From Pseudoxanthomonas suwonensis (lineage in GTDB: Bacteria > Pseudomonadota > Gammaproteobacteria > Xanthomonadales > Xanthomonadaceae), in NCBI RefSeq assembly GCF_000972865.1, contig NZ_CP011144.1, forward strand, positions 434,001-498,000: DNA of 64,000 nt, written 5' to 3'. A program made the translations under genes and the position numbers. Below, piece after piece: positions 56,640-64,000 of the stretch. The notes beneath the pieces were generated by a model. That model was not told the DNA's origin, did not search any database, and saw only the letters and a list, made by a program, of their open reading frames with translations. Each line of letters starts with the position of its first letter. Position 1 is the stretch's first letter.

Positions 56640-59600
56640 ATGTCCGGCCGGGACGCCGGCGGCATGAAAGCAGGCGCCAGCGTCGCCGCAGCGGCCGCCT
56701 TCCGCCCCCTGCCCGGCTCGGCGGTCCTGGTCCTGTTCGTCGTCTCCGGCTTCGCCGGGCTGGTGTACCAGTCGCTGTGGTCGCACTACCTGGGCCTGGT
56801 GCTGGGCCATGCCGCCTACGCGCAGAGCCTGGTGCTGGCGATCTTCATGGGCGGGATGGCGCTGGGCGCGTGGCTGGCGGCGCGGATGGGCCTGCACTGG
56901 ACCCGGCTGCTGCGCGCCTACGCGCTGGCAGAGGCCGCCATCGGCGTGCTCGGCCTGGCCTTCCATCCGCTGTTCCTCGGCTACCTGGGCCTGTCGGACG
57001 CGGTGCTGCCGGCGCTCGGCGACGGGATGGCCGGACGCGCGTATCCGTGGCTGTCGGCGGCGCTGCTGATCCTGCCGGCCTGCCTGCTGCTCGGCGCGAC
57101 CTTCCCCCTGCTCAGCGCCGGCTGGCTGCGTGCCGCGGAGCGCGACCGCAATCGTGGCCGGGGCCAGGACGCGCGCGTGCTCGGCGGGCTGTATTTCGCC
57201 AACAGCCTGGGCGCGGCGGCGGGCGCGCTCGGCGCGACCTTCCTGCTGCTGCCGCGGCTGGGCATGCCCGGGGCGATGGCCGTGGCCGGCATCGCCAACC
57301 TGGCGGTGGCCGCGGCCGCGTGGTGGCTGTCGCAGCGCCACGAGTGCGCGTCCGCCCCTGCGGCGGCCGTCGCTGCGTGGCCGGAGGAACGCGTGGCGGC
57401 GCGTACCGGGCTGACGCGCGCAGTGCTGTGGATCGCGCTGCTGTCGGGCGCCTGCTCGTTCGTCTACGAGATCGGCTGGATCCGCCTGCTCAACCAGGCG
57501 CTGGGCACGACCCTGCACAGCTTCGAACTGATGCTGGCCGCGTTCCTGCTGGGCCTGGCCTTCGGCGGCGCCTGGGTCTACCGGCGCGCGCCGCGGCTGG
57601 CCGATCCGCTGCGCACCGCGGCGCTGGCACAGGTTGCGATGGGCGTGGCCGCGCTGCTGTCGCTGCTCGCCTTCGCCCACTCGTTCGAATGGACCGCGGC
57701 GCTGGTGCAGTCGCTGTCGCGCACCGACGGCGGCTACCGGCTGTACCTGCTCGGCAGCGCCGGCATCGCGCTGGCGGTGATGCTGCCGGCCGCGTTCTTC
57801 GCCGGTACCACGTTGCCATTGTTCACTCTGGCCCTGCTCCGCACCGGCGCCGGCGAGGCGTCGATCGGCCGGCTGTACGCCGCCAATACCATCGGCGCCA
57901 TCGTCGGCGTGCTGCTGATGGTCCACCTGCTGATCCCGCTGGTCGGCGTGCGCATCGGCATCATGCTGGCCGCCGGCGGCGACGTGCTGCTCGGCTTCTG
58001 GCTGCTCGCGCACGCCCGCGGCGAACTGGCGCCACGCCGGATCGCCGGGCTGGCGCTGGCCGCGGCCGCTGCCTTCGCGGTGGTGGCGACGTGGGGGCGG
58101 CCCGATCCGCGCGCGCAGCTGTCCGGCGTGTTCCGCACCGGCTTCGCCCGGCTCGACGAGGGGCTGCAGGTGCCGTTCCTGCGCGACGGCAAGACCGCGA
58201 CGATCGGCGTCGCCCGCTCGCCGGCGCACGGGACGCTGTCGCTGCTGACCAACGGCAAGTCCGACGGCGCGATGTCGGCCACCCTGCAGGGGCCACCCGG
58301 TGGCGATGAGCTGACCATGGTCAGCCTCGGCGCGCTGCCGCTGGCGCTGCACCCGCAGCCGCGGCAGGTCGGGGTGATCGGCCTGGGCCTGGGCCTGTCG
58401 ACCCACACCCTGCTGGGCAGCGACCGCGTGCAGCGGGTGGAGACGGTGGAGATCGAGCCGATGGTCCACGCCGCCGCCTCGCGCCATTTCGCCCCGCGCA
58501 TCGAGCGCGCGCTGCACGACCCGCGCTCGGCGATCCGTTTCGACGACGCACGGCGTTTCTTCGCCAGCCAGCGGCGCCGCTACGACGTCGTCGTCTCCGA
58601 ACCGTCCAACCCCTGGGTCAGCGGCGTCGCCAGCCTGTTCACGGCCGAGTTCTACGCGTTCCTGCACGGGCACCTGGCCGAGGACGGGCTGCTGGTGCAG
58701 TGGCTGCAGACCTACGAGATCGACGACGCGCTGCTGGCGCGGATCGTGGCCGCGCTGCTGCAGGCATTCCCGGACGCGGAGGTATACGTGGCGCAGGACA
58801 ACGACCTGGTGGTGGTCGCCTGCCGCAGTCGCTGCCCGGCCGCCGATGCGCAGCGCCTGCAAGCGACCGCGGCGCTGGCGCGCGAGACCGCGCGGGTCGG
58901 CTTCGACAGCGATGCCGCGCTGCAGCTGCGCCGGATCGGCGGACGCGGGCTGCTGCAGACCTACGTCCGCGCGCTGCAGGCCGAGCCGCACAGCGACTTC
59001 CACCCGGTCGTGGCCCTGCAGGGACCGCGCACCCGCTTCCGCGGCGACCGCGCCGACACCCTGCAGCGCCTGGCCGACAACGGCCTGCCGGTGCTGGACC
59101 TGCTGGAGGGGCGCACCCCGCCGCCGGCCGCCGAGCCCGCCCGCGCCCTGCCCGGCCACGGCCTGCTGCTGGCGCGCGAACGGGCGATCATGCTGGCCGG
59201 CGCGCTGCGCGACGGCGGCCACGCCAGCGTCCTGGCCCTGCGCGAACGCGACGCGCCCGCCGCCGAGGCTCAGTTGCAGGCGCTGCTGGGCCTGTCGCGC
59301 GGCGCGGTGGCCGACCCGGCCACCTGGGCCGACGCCGCGTCGGCCATGGCGATGGCCACGCTCGGGCACCTGCCCGCCGACGACCTGCGCGGCGCCTGGA
59401 TCGAACCGGCCTGGATCGATCCGTCGCTGCAACCGGAACCGGTGCGGCGCATGCTGGCGATGTACGCCGCCGCCGCCGCCCGCGACGCGGCGGCCATGCG
59501 CGCCAGCGGCGAAGCGTTGCTGCAGCTGCCACAGGCGTTGCCGCCGCAGGTGCAGGAACAGGCGCTGCTGATCGCCCAGCTCGGCGCCATCGGCATCGGC

Positions 59601-59765
59601 CGGCCGGACGAGGTGGAACGGCTGCACGCCGGCTACGGCGTGGCGCTGCCGCACAGCGCGCGGCTGCGCATGGTCCGGCACTTCGTGCGGATCCGCGCGC
59701 TGGAACTGGAGGACGGGCGCCGCGCGCAGGCGGCGGCGGTTCAGGGCGCCGGGCCGCCGCGGTAG
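56640..59765 (+). CDS. Large membrane protein fused to a spermidine-synthase-like domain
   Basis: 1041 residues. Residues 25-490 hold about 13 hydrophobic segments in two repeats (each starting FAGLVYQSLWSHYLGLVLG-like: compare CSFVYEIGWIRLLNQALG). Residues about 500-750 resemble a spermidine synthase: IGLGLGLSTHTLL, VETVEIEPMVHAA, DDARRFF and VVVSEPSNPWVSGVASLFT. About 290 residues follow that I cannot assign. Similar fusions are annotated as polyamine aminopropyltransferase-like, but the substrate is unproven. It follows the GT9 gene by 6 bp. Confidence 0.85.
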   Translation: MSGRDAGGMKAGASVAAAAAFRPLPGSAVLVLFVVSGFAGLVYQSLWSHYLGLVLGHAAYAQSLVLAIFMGGMALGAWLAARMGLHWTRLLRAYALAEAAIGVLGLAFHPLFLGYLGLSDAVLPALGDGMAGRAYPWLSAALLILPACLLLGATFPLLSAGWLRAAERDRNRGRGQDARVLGGLYFANSLGAAAGALGATFLLLPRLGMPGAMAVAGIANLAVAAAAWWLSQRHECASAPAAAVAAWPEERVAARTGLTRAVLWIALLSGACSFVYEIGWIRLLNQALGTTLHSFELMLAAFLLGLAFGGAWVYRRAPRLADPLRTAALAQVAMGVAALLSLLAFAHSFEWTAALVQSLSRTDGGYRLYLLGSAGIALAVMLPAAFFAGTTLPLFTLALLRTGAGEASIGRLYAANTIGAIVGVLLMVHLLIPLVGVRIGIMLAAGGDVLLGFWLLAHARGELAPRRIAGLALAAAAAFAVVATWGRPDPRAQLSGVFRTGFARLDEGLQVPFLRDGKTATIGVARSPAHGTLSLLTNGKSDGAMSATLQGPPGGDELTMVSLGALPLALHPQPRQVGVIGLGLGLSTHTLLGSDRVQRVETVEIEPMVHAAASRHFAPRIERALHDPRSAIRFDDARRFFASQRRRYDVVVSEPSNPWVSGVASLFTAEFYAFLHGHLAEDGLLVQWLQTYEIDDALLARIVAALLQAFPDAEVYVAQDNDLVVVACRSRCPAADAQRLQATAALARETARVGFDSDAALQLRRIGGRGLLQTYVRALQAEPHSDFHPVVALQGPRTRFRGDRADTLQRLADNGLPVLDLLEGRTPPPAAEPARALPGHGLLLARERAIMLAGALRDGGHASVLALRERDAPAAEAQLQALLGLSRGAVADPATWADAASAMAMATLGHLPADDLRGAWIEPAWIDPSLQPEPVRRMLAMYAAAAARDAAAMRASGEALLQLPQALPPQVQEQALLIAQLGAIGIGRPDEVERLHAGYGVALPHSARLRMVRHFVRIRALELEDGRRAQAAAVQGAGPPR

Positions 59766-60172
59766 TCCCGGTAGGACTTCTCCTCGACGTAGGCCGAGCC
59801 CAGCGCCAGGTTGATCTCCTTCTTCACCCGCGCGCGCTCGTCGTTCTCGAAGTACACGCTGCGCGCCAGGCGCACGAAATCCGCGTCGAACGCCTGCGCC
59901 TTCTCCTTGACCCGGACCTCGTCCTCGATGTCCCACAGGCGCTCGTTGACCGCCTTCAGCTGCGCGCGCAGCTGGGCGATGCCCGCCCCGGATCCCGATC
60001 CGGGGGCGCCGCCGGCGGCCGGGTGCTGCATCCAGGTGCGCTCCAGCGCCGACAGCTCCTTGCGCACGTTGGCCAGCTTGGCCGGATCGGTCATGCGCTC
60101 GGACTTGATCTGCAGGATCGCGATCTTGTCGAGCAGTTCGCCGAAGGAAACGGGCACCAGGATTTCGGACAT
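59741..60172 (-). CDS. DUF6165 family protein
   Basis: 143-residue charged, mostly helical protein: ILVPVSFGELLDKIAILQIK is the family signature, followed by coiled-coil-like stretches. It is often encoded near surface polysaccharide genes; function unknown. Its 3' end overlaps the 3' end of the convergent fusion gene by 25 nt. Confidence 0.8.
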   Translation of the reverse strand: MSEILVPVSFGELLDKIAILQIKSERMTDPAKLANVRKELSALERTWMQHPAAGGAPGSGSGAGIAQLRAQLKAVNERLWDIEDEVRVKEKAQAFDADFVRLARSVYFENDERARVKKEINLALGSAYVEEKSYRDYRGGPAP

Positions 60173-60331
60173 GGCGGCATGCGCGTGCGGGAAGGCCGCC
60201 AGTCTACCGCCAACACTCGCCGCCGCCGGGCTCGGCCGGCTCCGCGAGTTTCGGCTTGGCGTGAAGCCGCCGCCTGCAGGGCAAAAGCATCGCTTCGGCC
60301 GGGGGCCGCCGTGCAGGCGTCGAACAGCGGG

Positions 60332-60383
60332 GGACGCTGCCTGTGCCGGCGGCGTCGGGTCGCCGGCTGAACCCGGCTCCTAC
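60332..60383. repeat. Half REP element 7
   Basis: Right-arm unit only, ending GGCTGAACCCGGCTCCTAC, with the GGCGTCGGGTCGCC core seen in REP pair 5. The left arm is missing. The preceding spacer 60173-60331 shows nothing I can name. Confidence 0.7.
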
Positions 60384-60408
60384 AACAGCCGCGCCGTCAC
60401 CGCTCTCT

Positions 60409-60503
60409 GTAGGAGCTGACTTCAGTCGGCGACACGGGCGTCGGAATCACGAGGGCGTCGCCCGTGCCGACGGCGTCGCGTCGCGGGCAAGCCCGGCTCC
60501 TGC
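60409..60503. repeat. GTAG-type REP pair 8
   Basis: Left arm GTAGGAGCTGACTTCAGTCG (as in REP pair 6), right arm CGGGCAAGCCCGGCTCCTGC (GCAG variant). Mosaic pair upstream of long-hairpin copy D. Confidence 0.8.
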
Positions 60504-60556
60504 ACAAGAGCAGGTCCTCGGGCGACGAACGGAGCCGGACAGGCCGTTGGCGATGA

Positions 60557-60706
60557 CGAAGCCACGACCCCAAAGCGCCCCGAAGACGTGGCAGGCCGGG
60601 TGTGTTGCGGCAGCGGCCAAGGATGGCCGCGTCGGCGAGTCGGCACACGGATGTGCCGCCGAGACGACCGCAACACACCCGGCCTGCCGCGGCTCAGACC
60701 GAAGCC
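60557..60706 (+). repeat. Long-hairpin element, copy D
   Basis: 150 bp, bounded by CGAAGCC. Perfect 21-bp closing helix, 60590-60610 with 60668-60688. Internal hairpins: GCGGCC-AAGGAT-GGCCGC (60613-60630) and CGGCACA-CGGA-TGTGCCG (60641-60658). A GTTGCC/GTTGCG-type run follows at 60726-60780. No gene is supported in 60173-60850. Confidence 0.8.
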
Positions 60707-60805
60707 GACCACCCCGAACGCTCTGGCCGTTGCCGTTGCCGTGCCGCTTCGCTTCCCGCGTCGTTGCGGTTGCGGTGCGGCCATCCCCCTCGGATCGGCG
60801 AAGAC

Positions 60806-60842
60806 CATGAAAAAGGGGTTGTGCCCATGGGCACAACCCCTT
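60806..60842 (-). terminator. Terminator of tRNA-Ser(CGA)
   Basis: A perfect 30-bp palindrome (60813-60842, centre CCATGG) followed on the minus strand by TTT. It lies 9 bp beyond the tRNA CCA end, a typical tRNA terminator though with an unusually long symmetric stem. Confidence 0.85.
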
Positions 60843-60850
60843 GAATTCGT

Positions 60851-60941
60851 TGGCGGAGAGGGAGGGATTCGAACCCTCGAGGCGCTATAAACGCCTGCCT
60901 GATTTCGAGTCAGGTACATTCAACCGCTCTGCCACCTCTCC
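60851..60941 (-). tRNA. tRNA-Ser (anticodon CGA)
   Basis: 91 nt including encoded CCA. Acceptor stem GGAGAGG/CCTCTCC, anticodon stem CCTGA/TCAGG with loop CTCGAAA (anticodon CGA), long variable arm, T-arm GAGGGTTCGAATCCCTC. It reads the UCG codon. Confidence 0.97.
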
Positions 60942-60969
60942 GCGGTCCCCGGCGCGGCCGGGGCCGTGA

Positions 60970-60998
60970 ATGATACGGGGCCGGCCTTCGCCGGACAA
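60970..60998 (-). promoter_or_regulatory. Promoter of tRNA-Ser(CGA)
   Basis: Minus strand: TTGTCC (60998-60993), 17-bp spacer, TATCAT (60975-60970). The transcription start is near 60963, about 22 nt before the mature tRNA. Confidence 0.7.
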
Positions 60999-61138
60999 GC
61001 CGGTGCACGGCTCCCCCTCGACTTCCCGTACGGCCTGCCGATACCGGCGATGAAGGCATCGCGGGCGTCGCCTTGCCGACTGTCCTGTCCGCCCGGATGA
61101 TCGCGTATGCATCCTTGAGACCCTCCCGTTGGGACGAC

Positions 61139-61843
61139 ATGATCGAATTCGGACACCTGACCCATGTCGGCCTGCGCCGCCAGCTCAACGAGGACACCTA
61201 CTACGGCGACGGCGAACTGGGATTGTGGCTGGTGGCCGACGGCATGGGCGGGCACGCCTGCGGCGAGGTGGCCAGCGCCCTGGCCCGCGAGACCATCGTC
61301 CGCGAGATCCGCAGCGGCACCCCGCTGACCCAGGCCATCCGTATCGCCGACGAGGAGATCATCCGGGTCTCGCGCCGGCGCAACGACGCCCTGCCGATGG
61401 GCACCACCGTGGTCGCCGCGCGGGTCCAGGGCCAGCGCTTCGAGGTGGCCTGGGTCGGCGACAGCCGCGCCTACCTGTGGCGCGACGGCAAGCTGGCCCA
61501 GCTCAGCCAGGACCACAGCTACGTGCAGGACCTGATCGCGCAGGGCACGCTGACCCCCGAGCAGGCCCGCTCGCACCCGCACCGCAACGTGGTCACCCAG
61601 GCGCTGGGCGTGACCGACCCGAACCACCTGAACGTATCGACCATGGCCGGCGAACTGCGCCCGGGGATGCAGCTGCTGCTGTGCAGCGACGGGCTGACCG
61701 AGGAGGTGGACGACCAGCGCATCGCCAACGCGCTGGGCGAGCAGGAGTGCAGCGCCCAGGAATGCGTGGACACGCTGGTCGCCGCGGCCCTGGACGGCGG
61801 CGGCTCGGACAACGTCACCGCGGTGCTGGTGCGCTGCCAGTAG
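61139..61843 (+). CDS. PP2C-type serine/threonine phosphatase
   Basis: 234-residue metal-dependent protein phosphatase of the Stp1/PrpC kind. Motifs: RQLNEDTYYGD, VADGMGGHACGEVAS, VGDSRAYLWRDG, LLCSDGLTEEV and the C-terminal GGSDNVTAVLV. The ATG at 61139 starts the conserved fold; the frame is open a little further up. No partner kinase is adjacent. Such phosphatases often belong to type VI secretion or stress signalling. Confidence 0.92.
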   Translation: MIEFGHLTHVGLRRQLNEDTYYGDGELGLWLVADGMGGHACGEVASALARETIVREIRSGTPLTQAIRIADEEIIRVSRRRNDALPMGTTVVAARVQGQRFEVAWVGDSRAYLWRDGKLAQLSQDHSYVQDLIAQGTLTPEQARSHPHRNVVTQALGVTDPNHLNVSTMAGELRPGMQLLLCSDGLTEEVDDQRIANALGEQECSAQECVDTLVAAALDGGGSDNVTAVLVRCQ

Positions 61844-61874
61844 CAGGCCGCACAGCGCAGCGGCGGACCACCGT

Positions 61875-62603
61875 TCAGCCGGCCAGGGCCGGCTCCGCGG
61901 CTGCCTCGGATTCGTCCCACAGCGCACGCCCGGCCTTCTTGCGCAGCGTCTCCATCCGCCGCAGGTGCGCCTCCCGTTCGGCCGGCGACGCGGCGATGCG
62001 CGGGCGCTCACCGGCCACCGGGGCGAAGCTTGCCACCGCGGCCGGCTGCGACGCGGCCTGCGCCTCGCCGAAGCCGATCTCCTCCTGGCCGGAGGTCAGG
62101 GCGACGTAGACGTCAGCCAGGATCTGCGCGTCGAGCAGCGCACCATGCAGTTGCCGGTGCGAGTTGTCCACGCCCAGCCGCTTGCACAGCGCGTCCAGCG
62201 AATTGCGCTGTCCCGGGAACCGCTCGCGCGCCAGTCGCAAGGTGTCGACCACGCTGGCCCGGTCGGCGATGCGCCCATAGCCGTCGCCCAGCCGCGACAG
62301 TTCGTAGTCCAGGAAGCCCAGATCGAAGGCAGCGTTGTGGATGATCAGCTCGGCGCCGTCGATGTAGGCGAGGAACTCGTCGACCACGTCCTCGAACGGC
62401 GGCTTGTCGGCGAGGAACTCCAGGGTCAGTCCGGTGACTTCCTGCGCGCCGGCCTCGAACTCGCAATCCGGTTTCAGGTAGCGGTGGAAGTTGCGCCCGC
62501 TCGGGCGCCGCTCCAGCAGTTCAACGCAGCCGATCTCGACCACGCGGTTGCCCTTCTTCCATTCCAGGCCGGTGGTTTCGGTATCGAGGATGATCTGGCG
62601 CAT
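61875..62603 (-). CDS. dnaQ: DNA polymerase III epsilon subunit (proofreading exonuclease)
   Basis: DEDDh 3'-5' exonuclease that proofreads for the replicative polymerase. The 242 residues have Asp7 and Glu9 in ILDTETTGLEW, HNAAFDLGFLDYEL, and the final His/Asp in HGALLDAQILADVY. The C-terminal tail should bind DnaE. It follows rnhA by 6 bp, as in many Proteobacteria. Confidence 0.97.
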   Translation of the reverse strand: MRQIILDTETTGLEWKKGNRVVEIGCVELLERRPSGRNFHRYLKPDCEFEAGAQEVTGLTLEFLADKPPFEDVVDEFLAYIDGAELIIHNAAFDLGFLDYELSRLGDGYGRIADRASVVDTLRLARERFPGQRNSLDALCKRLGVDNSHRQLHGALLDAQILADVYVALTSGQEEIGFGEAQAASQPAAVASFAPVAGERPRIAASPAEREAHLRRMETLRKKAGRALWDESEAAAEPALAG

Positions 62604-62609
62604 GCGCGG

Positions 62610-63062
62610 TCAGTTTACCGCGCTCGCGTCGCGTACCTGCTGGGCGGCGGCTCGCGCCAGCAGGTCCACACGCTCGTTGTCCGGATTGCCGGCATGGCCC
62701 TTGACCCAGTGCCACTCCACCCGGTGGCGGGCGGCGGCCGCATGCAGCCGCTCCCACAGGTCGCGGTTCTTCACCGGATCGCCGCCGGCGGTCTTCCAGC
62801 CGCGGCGCACCCAGCCCGGCATCCATTCGGTGATGCCCTGGCGCACGTACTGCGAATCGGTGTACAGCGCCACCACGCACGGCTCGCGCAGCGTCTCCAG
62901 GGCCATGATCGCGGCGGTCAGTTCCATGCGGTTGTTGGTGCTGTCCGCCTCGCCGCCAGCCAGTTCGCGCTCGTGGGCGTTGTAGCGCAGCAGCGCGGCC
63001 CAGCCGCCGGGGCCGGGATTGCCCAGGCAGGCGCCGTCGGTGTGGATCTCGATCGTCTTCAT
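62610..63062 (-). CDS. rnhA: Ribonuclease HI
   Basis: Degrades RNA in RNA-DNA hybrids. 150 residues with Asp9 ([15 protein letters not shown]), Glu47 (NNRMELTA), Asp69 (YTDSQYV) and [13 protein letters not shown]. The ATG at 63062 has AAGGAACGG just upstream. Confidence 0.97.
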   Translation of the reverse strand: MKTIEIHTDGACLGNPGPGGWAALLRYNAHERELAGGEADSTNNRMELTAAIMALETLREPCVVALYTDSQYVRQGITEWMPGWVRRGWKTAGGDPVKNRDLWERLHAAAARHRVEWHWVKGHAGNPDNERVDLLARAAAQQVRDASAVN

Positions 63063-63082
63063 CCGTTCCTTCTGGTTTCGTT

Positions 63083-63733
63083 CTATGCCGCCGGCGCCGC
63101 GCCGCGCCGCCAGGCCACCGGCGCCGGCGCCACCGGCGCCAGCCCCCGCTTCTCGGCGACGACGACGCGGCAGGCGCGCAGCGGTGCGGTCAGTGCGTCT
63201 TCCGCGTCGGCGCGTTCGAGCATGCGCCAGCGCGGGCCGATGAACCGCGGCACGTCGACCTGCAGGCCCTGCGCGCGCAGGCGCTGTTCCCAATACCCAC
63301 CGGCCGACGCGGGCAGGTCGCGCGGGCGACGCAACCGGTACGGGCTCCACGGGTTGACCAGGAACAGCCACAGGCGCCCACCGTCGATCAGCACGCGCAC
63401 GCACTCCTCCAGCAGGTCGCCGGCGTGGTCGCGCGCCGGATGCTGCAGCACCACGTCGCCCAGGCATTCGTTGGGCAGCGGCAGCGGCAGGCCGCAGCGC
63501 ACGGTCCCGGCGAAGCCGTCGCCGTTCTCCTGCAACAGCAGCCCGCGCGGCGGCGGCGTGTCCCAGTCCGGAGGCGATCCGGTGGGCGGCGCCAGCCACA
63601 GCCATGGGCGCGCCGGGCGGGACGCCATCCGCGCGGACAGCCACCGTCGCTCTTGCGCCAGCAGCCATCCCGCCTCCCGCCCGCTGAACCGGATCGAGGC
63701 GCCGGGTTGACGGCTGGACACGGCGGCGGGCAT
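63083..63733 (-). CDS. SAM-dependent methyltransferase-like protein (YafS type)
   Basis: 216 residues. The C-terminal part resembles a class I methyltransferase: [40 protein letters not shown]. The N-terminal SAM-binding glycine motif is not clear ([12 protein letters not shown]), so activity is uncertain. Position between gloB and rnhA-dnaQ matches E. coli yafS. The ATG at 63733 is 7 nt after TAGAAT. Confidence 0.8.
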   Translation of the reverse strand: MPAAVSSRQPGASIRFSGREAGWLLAQERRWLSARMASRPARPWLWLAPPTGSPPDWDTPPPRGLLLQENGDGFAGTVRCGLPLPLPNECLGDVVLQHPARDHAGDLLEECVRVLIDGGRLWLFLVNPWSPYRLRRPRDLPASAGGYWEQRLRAQGLQVDVPRFIGPRWRMLERADAEDALTAPLRACRVVVAEKRGLAPVAPAPVAWRRGAAPAA

Positions 63734-63740
63734 GGTCGCG

Positions 63741-63746
63741 ATTCTA
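63741..63746 (-). promoter_or_regulatory. -10 hexamer of the methyltransferase-rnhA-dnaQ transcript (probable leaderless)
   Basis: Minus-strand TAGAAT, 7 nt before the methyltransferase ATG at 63733. It overlaps the first base of the gloB start codon on the other strand. Confidence 0.5.
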
Positions 63747-64000
63747 TGCGACTGAGCGCTCTGCCCGCATTCGAGGACAACTACATCTGGGTCCTGCGGG
63801 ACGCGCGGCGCGCGCTGCTGGTGGATCCAGGCGACGCGTCGCCGGTGCTGGCCGCCGCCCGAGACGGCCTGGAGCCGGCCGCGATCCTCCTCACCCACCA
63901 CCACCCCGACCACTGCGCCGGCGTGCCCGCGCTGCTGGAACGCTGGCCCGGGTTGCCGGTGTACGCGCCGGACGACGCGCGGATCGAGCTGGCCAGCGAA
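63746..64000 (+). CDS. gloB: Hydroxyacylglutathione hydrolase (glyoxalase II), N-terminal part
   Basis: The first 85 residues are present: [18 protein letters not shown], the conserved GloB start, and the metal-binding [11 protein letters not shown]. It hydrolyses S-lactoylglutathione in methylglyoxal detoxification. The canonical THHHxDH motif is intact. Divergent from the methyltransferase with a 12-bp gap; cut by the window end. Confidence 0.93.
   Translation, partial: MRLSALPAFEDNYIWVLRDARRALLVDPGDASPVLAAARDGLEPAAILLTHHHPDHCAGVPALLERWPGLPVYAPDDARIELASE

Noticed and set aside
55602..59936. 1444-codon minus-strand open frame opposite the heptosyltransferase and fusion genes
   Set aside because: Composition (Gln, Arg, Ala, Gly) is that of a mirror frame of GC-rich genes; no family motif, and the plus-strand genes are clear.
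60173..60331. Small gene between DUF6165 and the REP elements
   Set aside because: No frame with a ribosome site or recognisable composition.

Overview
The window is about 70 percent G+C, densely coded, and bacterial. Gene orders point to the Xanthomonadaceae/Lysobacteraceae (a Lysobacter, Luteimonas or Pseudoxanthomonas-like gammaproteobacterium): rpoE-rseA-mucD-lepA-lepB-DUF4845-rnc-era-recO; a yceD-rpmF-fab cluster running into pabB-mltG-tmk-holB-pilZ; amiC-tsaE-nnr//queG; moaACDE; and spacers filled with GTAG-type REP palindromes. This is inference from gene order and repeats; no 16S rRNA is present. I see no phage, IS element, CRISPR array or transposase.

Layout. 1-4.7 kb: cell-wall amidase, TsaE, NAD(P)HX repair enzyme, divergent queG. 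4.7-5.4 kb: repeat-filled spacer. 5.4-8.7 kb: xseA, a GT4 glycosyltransferase and a PAP2 phosphatase. 8.7-10.5 kb: a nitrilase/acetyltransferase pair bracketed by two near-identical REP pairs. 10.5-19.6 kb (minus): recO, era, rnc, DUF4845, lepB, lepA and the envelope-stress operon rpoE-rseA-mucD with a visible sigma-E promoter. 19.8-21.9 kb: beta-oxidation FadB/FadJ protein. 22.1-34.6 kb (minus): DUF4380, pilZ, holB, tmk, mltG, pabB, fabF, acpP, fabG, fabD, a kinase-like gene, fabH, rpmF, yceD. The E. coli equivalent has plsX and pabC; neither is here. 34.7-40.0 kb: maf and a three-gene lipid-linked sugar-transfer set. 40.1-44.5 kb: moxR, DUF58, TgpA-like transglutaminase, Slp lipoprotein. 44.7-48.4 kb: HIT, recR, ybaB, dnaX, tRNA-Ser(GGA) with an odd tRNA-like tail. 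48.5-50.0 kb: DUF418 and 4.5S RNA. 50.0-50.7 kb: repeat spacer. 50.7-55.6 kb (minus): molybdopterin genes with an MBL hydrolase, a YncE-like propeller protein and Kdo kinase. 55.6-60.2 kb: heptosyltransferase, a 1041-residue membrane-spermidine-synthase fusion, DUF6165. 60.2-60.9 kb: repeat spacer and tRNA-Ser(CGA). 61.1-64.0 kb: PP2C phosphatase, dnaQ, rnhA, methyltransferase, gloB (cut by the window end).

The most unusual content is non-coding. Four copies of a roughly 150-bp element (4756-4907 minus, 5117-5265, 50505-50653, 60557-60706) each start and end with CGAAGCC. Each has a 21-bp closing helix around small hairpins with GGA in the loop. The helix sequence changes between copies but pairing is kept, and every copy has a GTAG REP pair on its 5' side. 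The loops resemble binding sites of the RNA regulator RsmA/CsrA. Several genes have a -10 hexamer only 6-7 nt before the start codon, suggesting leaderless mRNAs.
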